The notes beneath the pieces were generated by a model, which was not told the DNA's origin, did no database searches, and was given only the letters and a program-made list of their open reading frames with translations. A stretch of 36,367 bases of DNA from Flammeovirgaceae bacterium (lineage in GTDB: Bacteria; Bacteroidota; Bacteroidia; Cytophagales; Cyclobacteriaceae). Positions 1 through 8,975 of the stretch are shown here, in pieces. A program made the position numbers and the translations under genes. The stretch spans positions 1-36,367 of the forward strand of contig QIEB01000580.1 of the NCBI GenBank assembly GCA_003229495.1, read 5' to 3'. Positions within the stretch are counted from its first letter, which is position 1, and the number at the start of each line of letters is the position of its first letter.

Positions 1-808
1 AGCGTGCATAAAACCGCTGAAAGTATGAGTTGTCAGGAAAGGTCTCTGACAGGTATTGACTCACCTGTAAGGCCCGAATGAGTTCTTGTTCTTCTATGGC
101 CAAAATTCTCATAAGGAAGGACTGTGCTTCGGTTCGGGTGTAAAAAGCATTGTTCGCTACCTCCTGCAATTGCTTTATGCCAAGTTCCTTATCGCCCTTT
201 TTAAAGAACATCAAAACGGGTTTCAATATGGGATAATTCTCAGGTATCCAAACGGAATAGTAATTGTAAAGTGCATCTCCGAAAAGGAATTCCGGGCTTA
301 GATCGGATTGATTACTGCTTTTGTCAAGGTATTTGAGGGCATTTTTGCCAGCTGTGGCAGCCTTTCTCCAGCTGCTGCGTTCAGCCAGTAGTCTTCCCTT
401 AAAACCGTAGCCGGCAGCAAGGAAGAAGCCAGCCTCCACATTTTCAGGATCCTGATCATACATTTTATGCGCTAATTCTAACGATCGGTTCATGTATTCC
501 ATGAACTCTTCATCATAAGCGCCATTATCAATATTGGGCGCCATTCTCCACCACTGGCTCAGTCCCAGTAAAAAATATGGGAGCGGATGTTCAGGATGGT
601 CCTGGGCCAGCCAACGGAATTGACGCTCAGCTTTTTCAAATTTAAAATTGTACATGTCATTGACCGCCTGGGTGGCATCAATCTGGACGTCTTTATCCAT
701 CAACAGAATCTTCGATGAATCATCCTGACCGAAAGCGAATATAGAGGGCATCAGTAAACCGACAACTATAACTAAATTGCGAATTATATGATATCTTCTG
801 ACGTACAT
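1..808 (-). CDS. Exported TPR-like protein, 3' end outside the window
   Basis: An open minus-strand frame runs from an ATG at 806-808 off the left edge, giving 269 visible codons without a stop. The N-terminus has basic residues, then a hydrophobic stretch (VIVVGLLMPSIFAFG) that looks like a signal peptide ending near residue 25. The rest is helical, with TPR-like features: an N-terminal FKFEKAERQFRWLAQDHPEHP segment, then Ala/Leu-rich helices with aromatic anchors. The segment PLPYFLLGLSQWWRM suggests a Bacteroidota periplasmic TPR family. Its partner and function are unknown. It is divergent from the DUF2723 glycosyltransferase gene across a 239-base gap carrying three palindromes. I am confident of the frame and weakly confident of the TPR assignment. 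Confidence 0.8.
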   Translation of the reverse strand, partial: MYVRRYHIIRNLVIVVGLLMPSIFAFGQDDSSKILLMDKDVQIDATQAVNDMYNFKFEKAERQFRWLAQDHPEHPLPYFLLGLSQWWRMAPNIDNGAYDEEFMEYMNRSLELAHKMYDQDPENVEAGFFLAAGYGFKGRLLAERSSWRKAATAGKNALKYLDKSSNQSDLSPEFLFGDALYNYYSVWIPENYPILKPVLMFFKKGDKELGIKQLQEVANNAFYTRTEAQSFLMRILAIEEQELIRALQVSQYLSETFPDNSYFQRFYAR

Positions 809-1047
809 ATCTTACTTTATCTTCATAAAAACGTAAGGTCTCATATGTCAGATACAAAAAGGCATAAGTTTATGCAAGATGTCACTATTAGATGAGATGG
901 ATCTCTATTATTAGTGGTTTTAAACCCGGATTATGCACAAGAAACCTATTCCGAGCTTAAACCGGGTTTAAGATAATAAAATCTCAATTTAGAGCCCTTT
1001 ACTTTAATAATTTATTAATTTCGCCAGGTTATAATTTATTCAAGAAT
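809..1047. promoter_or_regulatory. Divergent intergenic region with three palindromes
   Basis: This 239-base gene-free region separates the TPR-like gene (minus) from the DUF2723 gene (plus). It contains GCATAA-GT-TTATGC at 862-875, GGTTT-T-AAACC at 916-926 and CTTAAACC-G-GGTTTAAG at 956-972, all with perfect arms. The last two also form a longer-range inverted repeat, TTAAACCCGG (920-929) with CCGGGTTTAA (962-971). Centres lie about 52 and 43 bases apart, near whole helical turns. No perfect TAnnTTTG element was found for either gene. Operators for a dimeric regulator are the simplest reading; an RNA hairpin is the alternative. Confidence 0.45.
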
Positions 1048-4000
1048 ATGCCAAACTTTGGGAGGTTAAACACTTATGCGGGATGGGTTGTTTTTGCCAT
1101 TGCCACACTAGTATATATTCTTACAGTTGAAGAAACGGCCAGTTTTTGGGATTGCGGGGAATTTATTGCCTCCAGCTATAAACTGCAGGTACCGCATCCT
1201 CCAGGTGCACCGTTCTTTTTGTTAATGGGGAGGCACTTTTCTTTCCTTGCTTTTGGAGACACCAGCCAGGTGGCCTATTGGATTAATATGATCAGTGTTC
1301 TGAGTTCAGGATTCACCATTCTATTCTTATTTTGGACCATTTCACTGCTTGGACGCAAATTGTTCAAAATCAATGAGTCTGAGATTTCTCAAACACAGAC
1401 GATTACCGTGATAGGTGGTAGCGTAATAGGTGCCTTGGCTTATACATTTTCCGATTCGTTCTGGTTCTCTGCGGGAGAAGCAGAGGTTTATGCAATGTCC
1501 TCCTTTTTTACCGCGTTTGTTTTTTGGGCTATTCTAAAATGGGAGCGAATTAATGATGAGAGTAGAAGTAATCGTTGGCTGATATTGATTGCCTATATGA
1601 TGGGACTCTCTATAGGTGTACACTTGTTGAACCTTGTTACCATTCCAGCGCTGGCAATGATCTATTACTATAAGAAATACAAGACCAGTACTATGGGATT
1701 TGTTGCCACTATGTTGGTAAGTGGCTTAATCATTGTTACCATTTTGTCTGGTATCATTCCGGGACTGCCTAGTTTAGCTGGGTCCTTTGAAGTGTTTTTT
1801 GTGAATAACCTGGGATTACCTTTCGGCGCAGGAATTGTGTTTACGGTCGTTCTATTGCTGGGCGGATTGGTATATGGAATCATAAAAACACAAAAACAAA
1901 ATCGACAAATTCTCAATACTGCGCTCCTCTCGCTTGCTTTTGTTTTAGTTGGTTATTCCAGCTACTCCATCATTGTGATCAGGTCAAATTACAACCCGCC
2001 AATTGATCAAAACAACCCTGACGACATAATGAGTATTGTTTCCTATTTAAAACGGGAACAATACGGGTACCGTCCACTACTGCATGGTCGATATTTTACG
2101 GCACAATTAACCGATCAGAAGAAAGGTCAGCCGGTATACGTGAAAGGGAAAGACAAATACGAAATTGCCCAATACCGAATAGAGAATATTTATGACCCAA
2201 CCCAAACCACAATATTACCCAGGATCTATAGCAACGATAAGAATCACGTTGCCAGATACCAAGAGGTACTAGGACTAAAGGATGGTGAGGTCCCCTCATT
2301 TACTGACAACATAGCGTTCCTGCTCAAACACCAATTGGGTCATATGTATTTCAGATACCTTCTTTGGAATTTCGCAGGTCGGGAAAGTGACGTACAGGAT
2401 GCCGATTGGTTGGCTCCATGGGACACCAACAAAGACCTGCCTGAAAGGTATGCTAACAACAAGGCACGAAATAATTATTTTATGCTACCGCTAATTCTAG
2501 GTCTGATAGGGATGTTTTTTCAGTTCAAACGTAATGAAAAAGGTTTTTGGGTAGTACTTCTACTATTTTTTCTATCTGGTATTGGCCTTATTCTGTACCT
2601 GAATTCACCTCCAATTGAACCCAGGGAACGGGATTATATATATGTAGGCTCTTTTTATGCTTTTGCTATTTGGATCGGTTTTGGGACCATGGCACTTGCT
2701 AATTGGCTCAAGAAGTATCTTCAAAATATTAGGGCGCCCATGGTCGCTACCGCGATCACTCTTATAGTGCCCTTGATAATGGCTGCAGAGGGATGGGACG
2801 ATCATAATCGTTCGAATCGTTTTTTCTCTGTAGACTCAGCAGTTAATTATCTTGAATCTTGCGCACCAAATGCCATCCTTTTTACAGGAGGTGACAACGA
2901 CACTTTTCCATTGTGGTATGCACAAGAGGTTGAAGGAGTACGTACAGACGTACGTGTAATCGTACTTACCTATTTTGCTACCGATTGGTACATCGATCAG
3001 ATGCGTCGAAATACTTACCAATCAGAACCTCTGCCGCTGTCTTTATCGGCCAAAAATTATAAACAAGGTGGTGCCAACGATTACCTGCTGGTCCGTGAAG
3101 ATCCTAGGCTCAAGGGCCAGGCCGTTGACCTGGATCAATATTTAAAGTTGATAAGAGAAGAAAGTGATTTGCTCCGGTTACCCACTTCATTTGGCGACTC
3201 AGTAAGCATAATGCCTTCAAAACGAATTGTACTTAAAGTCGACAGTGCGGAAGTTCTTGAAAAAGGTATTATCCCACATGGAAAAGAGCAGTTGATCACA
3301 AAGCAAATGGTAATACCCCTTAAAGGTGGTGCACTTTATAAAAACGACCTGGCACTTTTAGATATTCTAGCCACCAACAAATGGGAACGGCCCATTTATT
3401 TCAACCAAACCTCATTGATGAACATAAACCTGGATCTCAGGGATTTTGTGGTTCAGGAAGGGGCAACTTTCCGTCTTCTACCAATTGATAGTAAAAAACA
3501 AAGGACACTTGAAACTGCTATTAATACCGAAGTAGATTTCAATCCAGTTCAGAATCTAGTAAACTCGGAGGTTATGTACCACAATGTGATGGATAAATTC
3601 CGATGGCGAGAATTGGACAACCCAAAATCTTATTACAATACCGAAGACTACAAGGATAAGGCCATCTCTGTACACCGTTCTTATTTAAACAACCTGGCCG
3701 AATCCCTGATAGCAGAAAATAAGATTGAAAAAGCCAGGGAGGTACTGCTTAAAAGTCTGGAGGTAATGCCTGATAATGCCGTCCCCTATGGCATTTATAA
3801 TGCTGAGTCCGTCAGCTTACTTTTCGAAGTTGGCGAAACTGAAATGGCCCTTGAGGTGGCTGGTGTTCTTTCTAATCGTGCCGACGAAGAATTGAGTTAT
3901 CTCACAAAAAAAGGAATAACCAACAGAGATACCTATATAAATCTCCGTATACTGGATCTGTTGCGGAACACCATGAAATCAATGGGACAAACCGAAGAGG

Positions 4001-4053
4001 CTCAGGCACTGGAGGAAATTTTTCTACAACATTACAGTGTCTTTCAGAATTGA
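1048..4053 (+). CDS. DUF2723 (GT117-type) membrane glycosyltransferase
   Basis: This 1001-residue protein has a DUF2723 N-terminal part. The signature FWDCGEF lies at residues 33-39, followed by PHPPGAP at about 49-55, and then about ten hydrophobic segments to about residue 580. A soluble region follows with the conserved-looking GGDNDTFPLWYAQEVEG, and the C-terminal 150 residues resemble TPR helices. The family is related to TMEM260 and to GT-C fold protein O-mannosyltransferases, classified as GT117. The expected role is transfer of a lipid-linked sugar to exported proteins in the inner membrane; donor and acceptor here are not known. The acidic residues of FWDCGEF are the likely catalytic loop by analogy. 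The start is the first ATG after the palindrome-bearing region. The stop abuts the stop of the convergent methyltransferase gene. Confidence 0.9.
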   Translation: MPNFGRLNTYAGWVVFAIATLVYILTVEETASFWDCGEFIASSYKLQVPHPPGAPFFLLMGRHFSFLAFGDTSQVAYWINMISVLSSGFTILFLFWTISLLGRKLFKINESEISQTQTITVIGGSVIGALAYTFSDSFWFSAGEAEVYAMSSFFTAFVFWAILKWERINDESRSNRWLILIAYMMGLSIGVHLLNLVTIPALAMIYYYKKYKTSTMGFVATMLVSGLIIVTILSGIIPGLPSLAGSFEVFFVNNLGLPFGAGIVFTVVLLLGGLVYGIIKTQKQNRQILNTALLSLAFVLVGYSSYSIIVIRSNYNPPIDQNNPDDIMSIVSYLKREQYGYRPLLHGRYFTAQLTDQKKGQPVYVKGKDKYEIAQYRIENIYDPTQTTILPRIYSNDKNHVARYQEVLGLKDGEVPSFTDNIAFLLKHQLGHMYFRYLLWNFAGRESDVQDADWLAPWDTNKDLPERYANNKARNNYFMLPLILGLIGMFFQFKRNEKGFWVVLLLFFLSGIGLILYLNSPPIEPRERDYIYVGSFYAFAIWIGFGTMALANWLKKYLQNIRAPMVATAITLIVPLIMAAEGWDDHNRSNRFFSVDSAVNYLESCAPNAILFTGGDNDTFPLWYAQEVEGVRTDVRVIVLTYFATDWYIDQMRRNTYQSEPLPLSLSAKNYKQGGANDYLLVREDPRLKGQAVDLDQYLKLIREESDLLRLPTSFGDSVSIMPSKRIVLKVDSAEVLEKGIIPHGKEQLITKQMVIPLKGGALYKNDLALLDILATNKWERPIYFNQTSLMNINLDLRDFVVQEGATFRLLPIDSKKQRTLETAINTEVDFNPVQNLVNSEVMYHNVMDKFRWRELDNPKSYYNTEDYKDKAISVHRSYLNNLAESLIAENKIEKAREVLLKSLEVMPDNAVPYGIYNAESVSLLFEVGETEMALEVAGVLSNRADEELSYLTKKGITNRDTYINLRILDLLRNTMKSMGQTEEAQALEEIFLQHYSVFQN

Positions 4054-4827
4054 TCATTTGGTCAGGATGCAAAAAAGATCCAGACCTTTTGCCCCTTCCT
4101 CAACTAGAATATAGTCCTCATGGGTGATACCGGTGACTAACTGGTTATCCTGTCTTTGTAACTTCTTGCGGTTGATTCGGTTTAGAATGTCATAGGGAAT
4201 ACGCAACAGACTGGCAGGTAACCGGTATTGAAGATCAAGTACATCAAACCGGGTGATCTTTTCAACTGCCTGTTTATTGTGATTATAATAACTCATTACC
4301 TTTTCATTGCCTGCAATTCCTTTGATCTGCACCTTGTTAAAAACCGCTTCAGCCAGTTCTTTTAATTGGTGACTTTGATATTCTCTTTGGTGCCAGGGGT
4401 TTCGGGTAAGGGTAAACTTGATGTTCGGTGTGGTAATAAGAGCTAATCCTCCGGGCTTTAATACTCGTGCTATTTCACGCAAGAAAGTCAGGTCATCTTT
4501 TATATGTTCAATTACCTGAAAGCTGATCACCCTGTCAAACGAATTGTCCGGGAGTATCGCCATTGGGGGAATATTCATTGGCATAAACTCCACCTGGGGA
4601 TAAATTGTTTGCAGTTTTTCAAGTACCCCGCCTACCTTATCTATCGCGACATACCGTTGACACCTGGATTGCATTAATGCAATTCCCCTACCCTCTCCAC
4701 AGCCCACTTCCAGTAAATTTCCAACTATATATGGCTGGGCCAGATAGTAGGCTTTAATCAGACGCTGATGGATAGGATTATCAGAATCCAGGGTGTCACT
4801 AGTAATCTCTGTTGTGTAAATTGCCAT
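4054..4827 (-). CDS. Class I SAM-dependent methyltransferase
   Basis: A 257-residue protein with a Rossmann-type methyltransferase core. Motif I is LLEVGCGEGRGIALM at residues 38-52, an acidic strand end follows (YVAIDK), and the post-motif segment FQVIEHIKDDLTFLREIARV precedes LKPGGLALITTPN. This matches the Methyltransf_11/25 group. The substrate cannot be read from the sequence; relatives act on quinones, lipids, sugars or small metabolites. The C-terminal 100 residues (YNHNKQAVEKITRFDVLDLQ and after) are less conserved and probably bind substrate. The gene is monocistronic with its own -7 element at 4851-4858. It faces the glycosyltransferase gene tail to tail with no spacer, which gives no functional link. 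Confidence 0.88.
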   Translation of the reverse strand: MAIYTTEITSDTLDSDNPIHQRLIKAYYLAQPYIVGNLLEVGCGEGRGIALMQSRCQRYVAIDKVGGVLEKLQTIYPQVEFMPMNIPPMAILPDNSFDRVISFQVIEHIKDDLTFLREIARVLKPGGLALITTPNIKFTLTRNPWHQREYQSHQLKELAEAVFNKVQIKGIAGNEKVMSYYNHNKQAVEKITRFDVLDLQYRLPASLLRIPYDILNRINRKKLQRQDNQLVTGITHEDYILVEEGAKGLDLFCILTK

Positions 4828-4850
4828 CCCAACTTTTTAAGTAGGACGGC

Positions 4851-4858
4851 CAAAGTTA
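4851..4858 (-). promoter_or_regulatory. Bacteroidota -7 element TAACTTTG
   Basis: On the minus strand this reads TAACTTTG, a perfect match to TAnnTTTG, 23 bases upstream of the methyltransferase ATG. No clear TTTG/TTG box sits at the usual 19-21 base spacing, so only the -7 element is supported. Confidence 0.5.
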
Positions 4859-4924
4859 TGTCAAATATTACAAGAACTTAAGGAGGTGGTTTAATAATTC
4901 TACTAAATTAGTTAATATTAAAAA

Positions 4925-6124
4925 ATGTCCAAAGACCTAATTTTCCAGACATTTCTTAGTGTAAGATGCTTTTTGCTATCTGTTCAGTGTTTGTTGACTT
5001 GGTCCGTTTGTATTGGTCAGGAAGAAAGTTTAAATACCCTGGACCTTTACCAAACAGACGGCCTGGTTAATTGTAGATTTTCATTACTGGACCAGGGTGA
5101 TTCTCTCTGGATATATGCTGCACTCGAATTTAAGCAAACAGTTGAAGATTCCTCGTTGTGGATTGAAACTTCCTGGATATCAAGCAACCAGATTTTCCTG
5201 GACTCCACGGTACTGGTGCTTGAAAACAATAAACGGGCCATTATGAAATGGGGATTCACACCAAGAACGGTGCCTACCTTGTTCACATTATCCTTGAATT
5301 GGAAAGCGCGCACCTGGACCTTTCAAGAACATTTTCCCATGAGCGCTTACCATCCATCCGGTGGTCTGTCTCTAAGACACTACTCAAAATCAATTTTAAA
5401 TACCTGGGTTCATTACCATGATAGTGTCCAGATAAATACCATGGGAAATAAAATGGTATTTACATATTTCTATGATCATGAATTTGATCCTGCCAGACCT
5501 CCCATGACCATAAGGCCAGATAAAGGAAGCGGAACTCTTGAAATCGATACTATTCTGGTACTGACTCCGGATCAAATATTTAGTCCAAACAAACCCGGTC
5601 TATATTTTTTTCAGACGGACAGCAGTTCAACCCTGGGGACAGCACTTTTTGTCTCGGACAAGCATTTTCCTCAACCACAGGAAATTAAAGAACTTTCCGA
5701 ACCACTGATCTATATTACCACCAAAGGAGAGTATCAAAAACTAAGGAAGGATCTGACTAGCAAACAAGCATTGGACAAATTCTGGTTGTCAACGGTAGGA
5801 TCTCCTGAAAAGGCCCGCAGATCAATCAAGAATTTTTATCATAATATTGAAGTGGCCAATATTTTGTTCACCAGTTACAAAGAAGGATGGAAAACTGATC
5901 GTGGAATGATCTATACGGTGTTGGGCCCTCCTTTATCAGTAGTGAAAGAGCATGAAACCGAGACCTGGTTTTATAAGGACATAGCCAATGAGGAATTAAG
6001 CTTTGTATTTAAAAAAATTAGAAATATCTTCTCAAATAATCATTACGAATTACTTAGGGATAAATCCTACGATCGTCAATGGTTTCTGGCTATTGATCGC
6101 TGGAGGGATGGGCAAATAAAATAG
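4925..6124 (+). CDS. GWxTD domain-containing exported protein
   Basis: A 399-residue protein with a hydrophobic N-terminus (LSVRCFLLSVQCLLTWSVCIG) that looks like a signal peptide. The middle is beta-rich. The C-terminal domain has the diagnostic GWKTD at residues 321-325, continuing RGMIYTVLGPP, with a conserved ETWFY and a final YDRQWFLAIDRWR. GWxTD proteins are widespread in Bacteroidota; their biochemical function is not established. The stop is followed after two bases by the rlmB start, so the two genes are almost certainly co-transcribed. The ATG at 4925 is used because it directly precedes the signal peptide and the upstream sequence is AT-rich and non-coding. Confidence 0.85.
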   Translation: MSKDLIFQTFLSVRCFLLSVQCLLTWSVCIGQEESLNTLDLYQTDGLVNCRFSLLDQGDSLWIYAALEFKQTVEDSSLWIETSWISSNQIFLDSTVLVLENNKRAIMKWGFTPRTVPTLFTLSLNWKARTWTFQEHFPMSAYHPSGGLSLRHYSKSILNTWVHYHDSVQINTMGNKMVFTYFYDHEFDPARPPMTIRPDKGSGTLEIDTILVLTPDQIFSPNKPGLYFFQTDSSSTLGTALFVSDKHFPQPQEIKELSEPLIYITTKGEYQKLRKDLTSKQALDKFWLSTVGSPEKARRSIKNFYHNIEVANILFTSYKEGWKTDRGMIYTVLGPPLSVVKEHETETWFYKDIANEELSFVFKKIRNIFSNNHYELLRDKSYDRQWFLAIDRWRDGQIK

Positions 6125-6126
6125 CC

Positions 6127-6882
6127 ATGTCACCACCAAAAACTCCTGAGAAAACTTTCCTATTTGGTACCCGTGCAGTCATGGAGGGCATAAATGCAGG
6201 ACGGGAAATTGACAAAATTCTTGTGCTTAAGAACCTAAAGAATCCATTAATTCAAGAGTTATTGAGTTTGGCCATGGAAAACCGGATACCCGTACAGAGG
6301 GTGCCCGTACAGAAACTTCAGCGCTATACCAGAAAAAATCATCAAGGCGTCGTTTGCCTGCTTTCTGCCATCAGTTACAGTTCTTTGGATCACGTGATTT
6401 CACAAGCTTTCATGGAAGGACGGGCTCCATTAATTGCCATACTTGACCGGATAACCGACGTAAGGAACTTTGGAGCTATCGCCCGGACTGCTGATGCGGC
6501 TGGCGCTGATGCCCTGGTGGTACCTCTAACCGGCCATGCCCAAGTAACAGAAGACGCTATCAAAACTTCAGCAGGGGTCTTGAACTACTTGCCAGTTTGC
6601 CGGGTAAACAGCTTAAGATCCTGTATAAAGGAGCTTCAAGATAGTGGCTTACAAGTTGTGGCCTGTTCCGAAAAAGCCAGGGAATTGATGTACTCGGTGG
6701 ATTTAACTGGCCCCACAGCTCTTCTAATGGGTTCAGAACAGAATGGTATTGGAATAGAATTGTTGGCCATCTGTGATCTTCATGTCAAAATTCCCATGGT
6801 GGGGAAAATTTCCTCTTTGAATGTGTCTGTAGCAACCGGCCTGGTGCTTTATGAGTGTGTTAGGCAAAGGTCAGGATCATAG
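6127..6882 (+). CDS. rlmB: 23S rRNA 2'-O-ribose methyltransferase RlmB (SpoU family)
   Basis: A 251-residue SpoU/TrmH-family protein. The N-terminal substrate-binding domain spans about residues 10-85 (FLFGTRAVMEGI). The SPOUT methyltransferase domain follows with motif 1 DRITDVRNFGAIARTADA (N114, R120), motif 2 MGSEQNGIG at 201-209 and motif 3 SLNVSVATGLVLYE from residue 230. RlmB methylates G2251 (E. coli numbering) in the peptidyl-transferase region of 23S rRNA, using SAM as donor. The family contains paralogues acting on other rRNA or tRNA sites, but the N-terminal domain and length fit RlmB. The ORF starts two bases after the GWxTD stop and its 3' end overlaps that of manC by six bases. 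Confidence 0.9.
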   Translation: MSPPKTPEKTFLFGTRAVMEGINAGREIDKILVLKNLKNPLIQELLSLAMENRIPVQRVPVQKLQRYTRKNHQGVVCLLSAISYSSLDHVISQAFMEGRAPLIAILDRITDVRNFGAIARTADAAGADALVVPLTGHAQVTEDAIKTSAGVLNYLPVCRVNSLRSCIKELQDSGLQVVACSEKARELMYSVDLTGPTALLMGSEQNGIGIELLAICDLHVKIPMVGKISSLNVSVATGLVLYECVRQRSGS

Positions 6883-7956
6883 GTATTTCAACATTTTATG
6901 CGCCTTAATATCAGCGGAGAAATTTCTGAATTGCTGCTCATCGTTTTTTTCACAAATGACCAATACGTTATCAATATCCGCTACCAAATAACCATCCAGT
7001 CCCTGAACAATAATTAACTTGTCCTTGGGTCCTTTTACAATACAATTCTTAGTATCGTATGCAAGGATGGTGGCCTCAAAAACATTGTTGTTTTCGTCCT
7101 TTTTCTTCATGTCATGTAAAGTTGCCCAAGAGCCAATATCGGACCATCCAAAGTCTGCCTGGACCACGTACACATTGGATGCTTTTTCCATTACCCCATA
7201 ATCAATGGAAATGTTCTTGCATTGATAGTAGACATCCTTGATAAAATTGGGCTCCTGTGGAGAATGGTATAAGGATTCTCCCTGAGCAAACAATTCTGCC
7301 ATATCAGGCAAAAACTTTTCGAATGCAGATTGGATGGTATTTACATTCCAGATAAAAATTCCGGCATTCCAAACAAAGTCCCCGCTGTCCAGAAATTTCT
7401 TCGCTAGTTCTATTCCAGGTTTTTCAGTGAATGTTTTCACTTTCTTTACCTGATCAGCTAAGTCTGGAAGAAATTGAATATATCCGTAGCCTGTCTCTGG
7501 TCTATTGGGTTTAATACCAATGGTGATGATACGATCCGAGCTAGCCGCAGATTCAACAGCAGTTAAAATTACCTCTTCGAATTCCTTCTCTTTAAAAACA
7601 GTATGATCGGAAGGTGTGACAATAATATTGGCGTTTTTGTTTTTGGCAGCAATCTTATAACTGGCATAAGCGATACATGGTGCGGTATTCCTGCCCATTG
7701 GCTCAGACAATATCTGATGGTCACTTAAATTCGGTAAATGTTCTTTTACCAGATCCACATAAGAACTGTTAGTAACTACATACACATTCTCTTGTGGACA
7801 GATACTTTTGAATCGATTATTGGTTAATTGGATTAGGGAATATCCTGTATCCAACACATCCAAAAACTGCTTGGGGCGATAGTTACGGCTATAGGGCCAA
7901 AACCGACTTCCCACTCCACCAGCCATAATTACCACATAGGTGTCCTGATTAATCAT
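6877..7956 (-). CDS. manC: Mannose-1-phosphate guanylyltransferase
   Basis: A 359-residue nucleotidyltransferase with the pyrophosphorylase signature GGVGSRFWPYSR at residues 13-24 and PKQF at 28-31, then VTPSDHTV and the ETGYGYI/FTEKPG pair seen in GDP-mannose pyrophosphorylases. It makes GDP-mannose from mannose-1-phosphate and GTP, feeding polysaccharide and glycoprotein synthesis in the cytoplasm. The cupin-type phosphomannose isomerase domain of longer bifunctional ManC/AlgA enzymes is absent, so isomerisation must be done elsewhere. The start overlaps the kdsD stop by four bases (ATGA), indicating translational coupling. The 3' end overlaps rlmB. Confidence 0.92.
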   Translation of the reverse strand: MINQDTYVVIMAGGVGSRFWPYSRNYRPKQFLDVLDTGYSLIQLTNNRFKSICPQENVYVVTNSSYVDLVKEHLPNLSDHQILSEPMGRNTAPCIAYASYKIAAKNKNANIIVTPSDHTVFKEKEFEEVILTAVESAASSDRIITIGIKPNRPETGYGYIQFLPDLADQVKKVKTFTEKPGIELAKKFLDSGDFVWNAGIFIWNVNTIQSAFEKFLPDMAELFAQGESLYHSPQEPNFIKDVYYQCKNISIDYGVMEKASNVYVVQADFGWSDIGSWATLHDMKKKDENNNVFEATILAYDTKNCIVKGPKDKLIIVQGLDGYLVADIDNVLVICEKNDEQQFRNFSADIKAHKMLKYL

Positions 7957-8921
7957 ATAATTCCCTCTTTTAACAGATCATGTAAATGAACAAACCCTAA
8001 TACCCGACCTTCCTCGGTAACAATTAATTGAGTAATGTTAAACTCCTGCATATTAGCCAAAGCTTGCACTGCAAAACACTCTTTATCTACAGTTTGCGGA
8101 TTGCTGGACATAATGGCTTCCGCAGTTACACTTCCTGAAATATCCTTTGATTTAAGCATTCTTCTCAAATCTCCATCTGTAATAATCCCCTTCAATATCT
8201 GCCTTTCATCCACCACAGCGGTGGCGCCCAGGCGTTTAGTAGTCATTTCCAGGATGATTTCTTCGATTGATGCATCAATCAGAACCACCGGACAATCATT
8301 ATTGGGATAAATGTCAGATACCTTCAAATACAGCTGCTTACCCAGCGAGCCACCGGGATGATATTGTGCAAAATCACTACTGCTAAACCCTCGGGCCTCC
8401 AGCAAACAAACCGCCAGCGCATCACCAAGTGCCAGGTGTACAGTAGTGCTGGTGGTGGGGGCCAGATTATGAGGACAGGCCTCCTCATTTATAGTAGCGT
8501 TTATCACGTAGTCTGCCTGTATTGCCAGTTCTGACTCCACGTTGCTTACCATAGCAATGAGTTGACATCCTGTGCGCTTAACCAAAGGTACCAGGACTTT
8601 GATCTCTGGGGTATTGCCACTTTTTGACAGCACCATTACCATGTCCTCTATCTTGATCATTCCAAGGTCACCATGTATTGCGTCCCCAGCGTGCATAAAG
8701 ATAGCCGGAGTGCCGGTAGAATTTAAGGTGGCGGTAATTTTATTGGCAATGATGGCGCTTTTGCCTATTCCTGAGACCACCACACGTCCTTTACATTGCA
8801 GAATTGCTTCCACTGAGGATACAAATCCCTGGTCGATATATCCGCTAACCTTATCAATGGCCTGGGCTTCATTAATAAGTACTTTTTTAGCTGTTTCTCT
8901 GATATTTTTTAGTAAATTCAA
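7953..8921 (-). CDS. kdsD: D-arabinose-5-phosphate isomerase (KdsD/KpsF family)
   Basis: The enzyme interconverts ribulose-5-phosphate and arabinose-5-phosphate, the first step towards Kdo for lipopolysaccharide. A sugar isomerase (SIS) domain comes first (GRVVVSGIGKSAIIANKI, then HAGDAIHGDLGMI and VLSKSGNTPEI). Two CBS domains follow in the C-terminal third (ILKGIITDGDLRRML and VLGFVHLHDLLKEG). No ATG exists at the N-terminus. I chose TTG at 8919-8921, giving 322 residues, typical for the family; an upstream TTG at 8963 would add 14 residues that the family does not need. The gene is translationally coupled to manC, so Kdo and GDP-mannose precursor supply are linked. It is divergent from recQ. 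Confidence 0.9.
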   Translation of the reverse strand: MNLLKNIRETAKKVLINEAQAIDKVSGYIDQGFVSSVEAILQCKGRVVVSGIGKSAIIANKITATLNSTGTPAIFMHAGDAIHGDLGMIKIEDMVMVLSKSGNTPEIKVLVPLVKRTGCQLIAMVSNVESELAIQADYVINATINEEACPHNLAPTTSTTVHLALGDALAVCLLEARGFSSSDFAQYHPGGSLGKQLYLKVSDIYPNNDCPVVLIDASIEEIILEMTTKRLGATAVVDERQILKGIITDGDLRRMLKSKDISGSVTAEAIMSSNPQTVDKECFAVQALANMQEFNITQLIVTEEGRVLGFVHLHDLLKEGII

Positions 8922-8975
8922 TATTGAGATGCCCTTAAAATAAGATTGCCTAAAGATAGTCAAATTACCGAATCT

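Noticed and set aside
8946..8975. TTG start of recQ at 8946 and TTG start of kdsD at 8963
   Set aside because: Both give N-terminal extensions without family support and would make the two divergent genes overlap; better starts exist at 8976/8991 and 8921.
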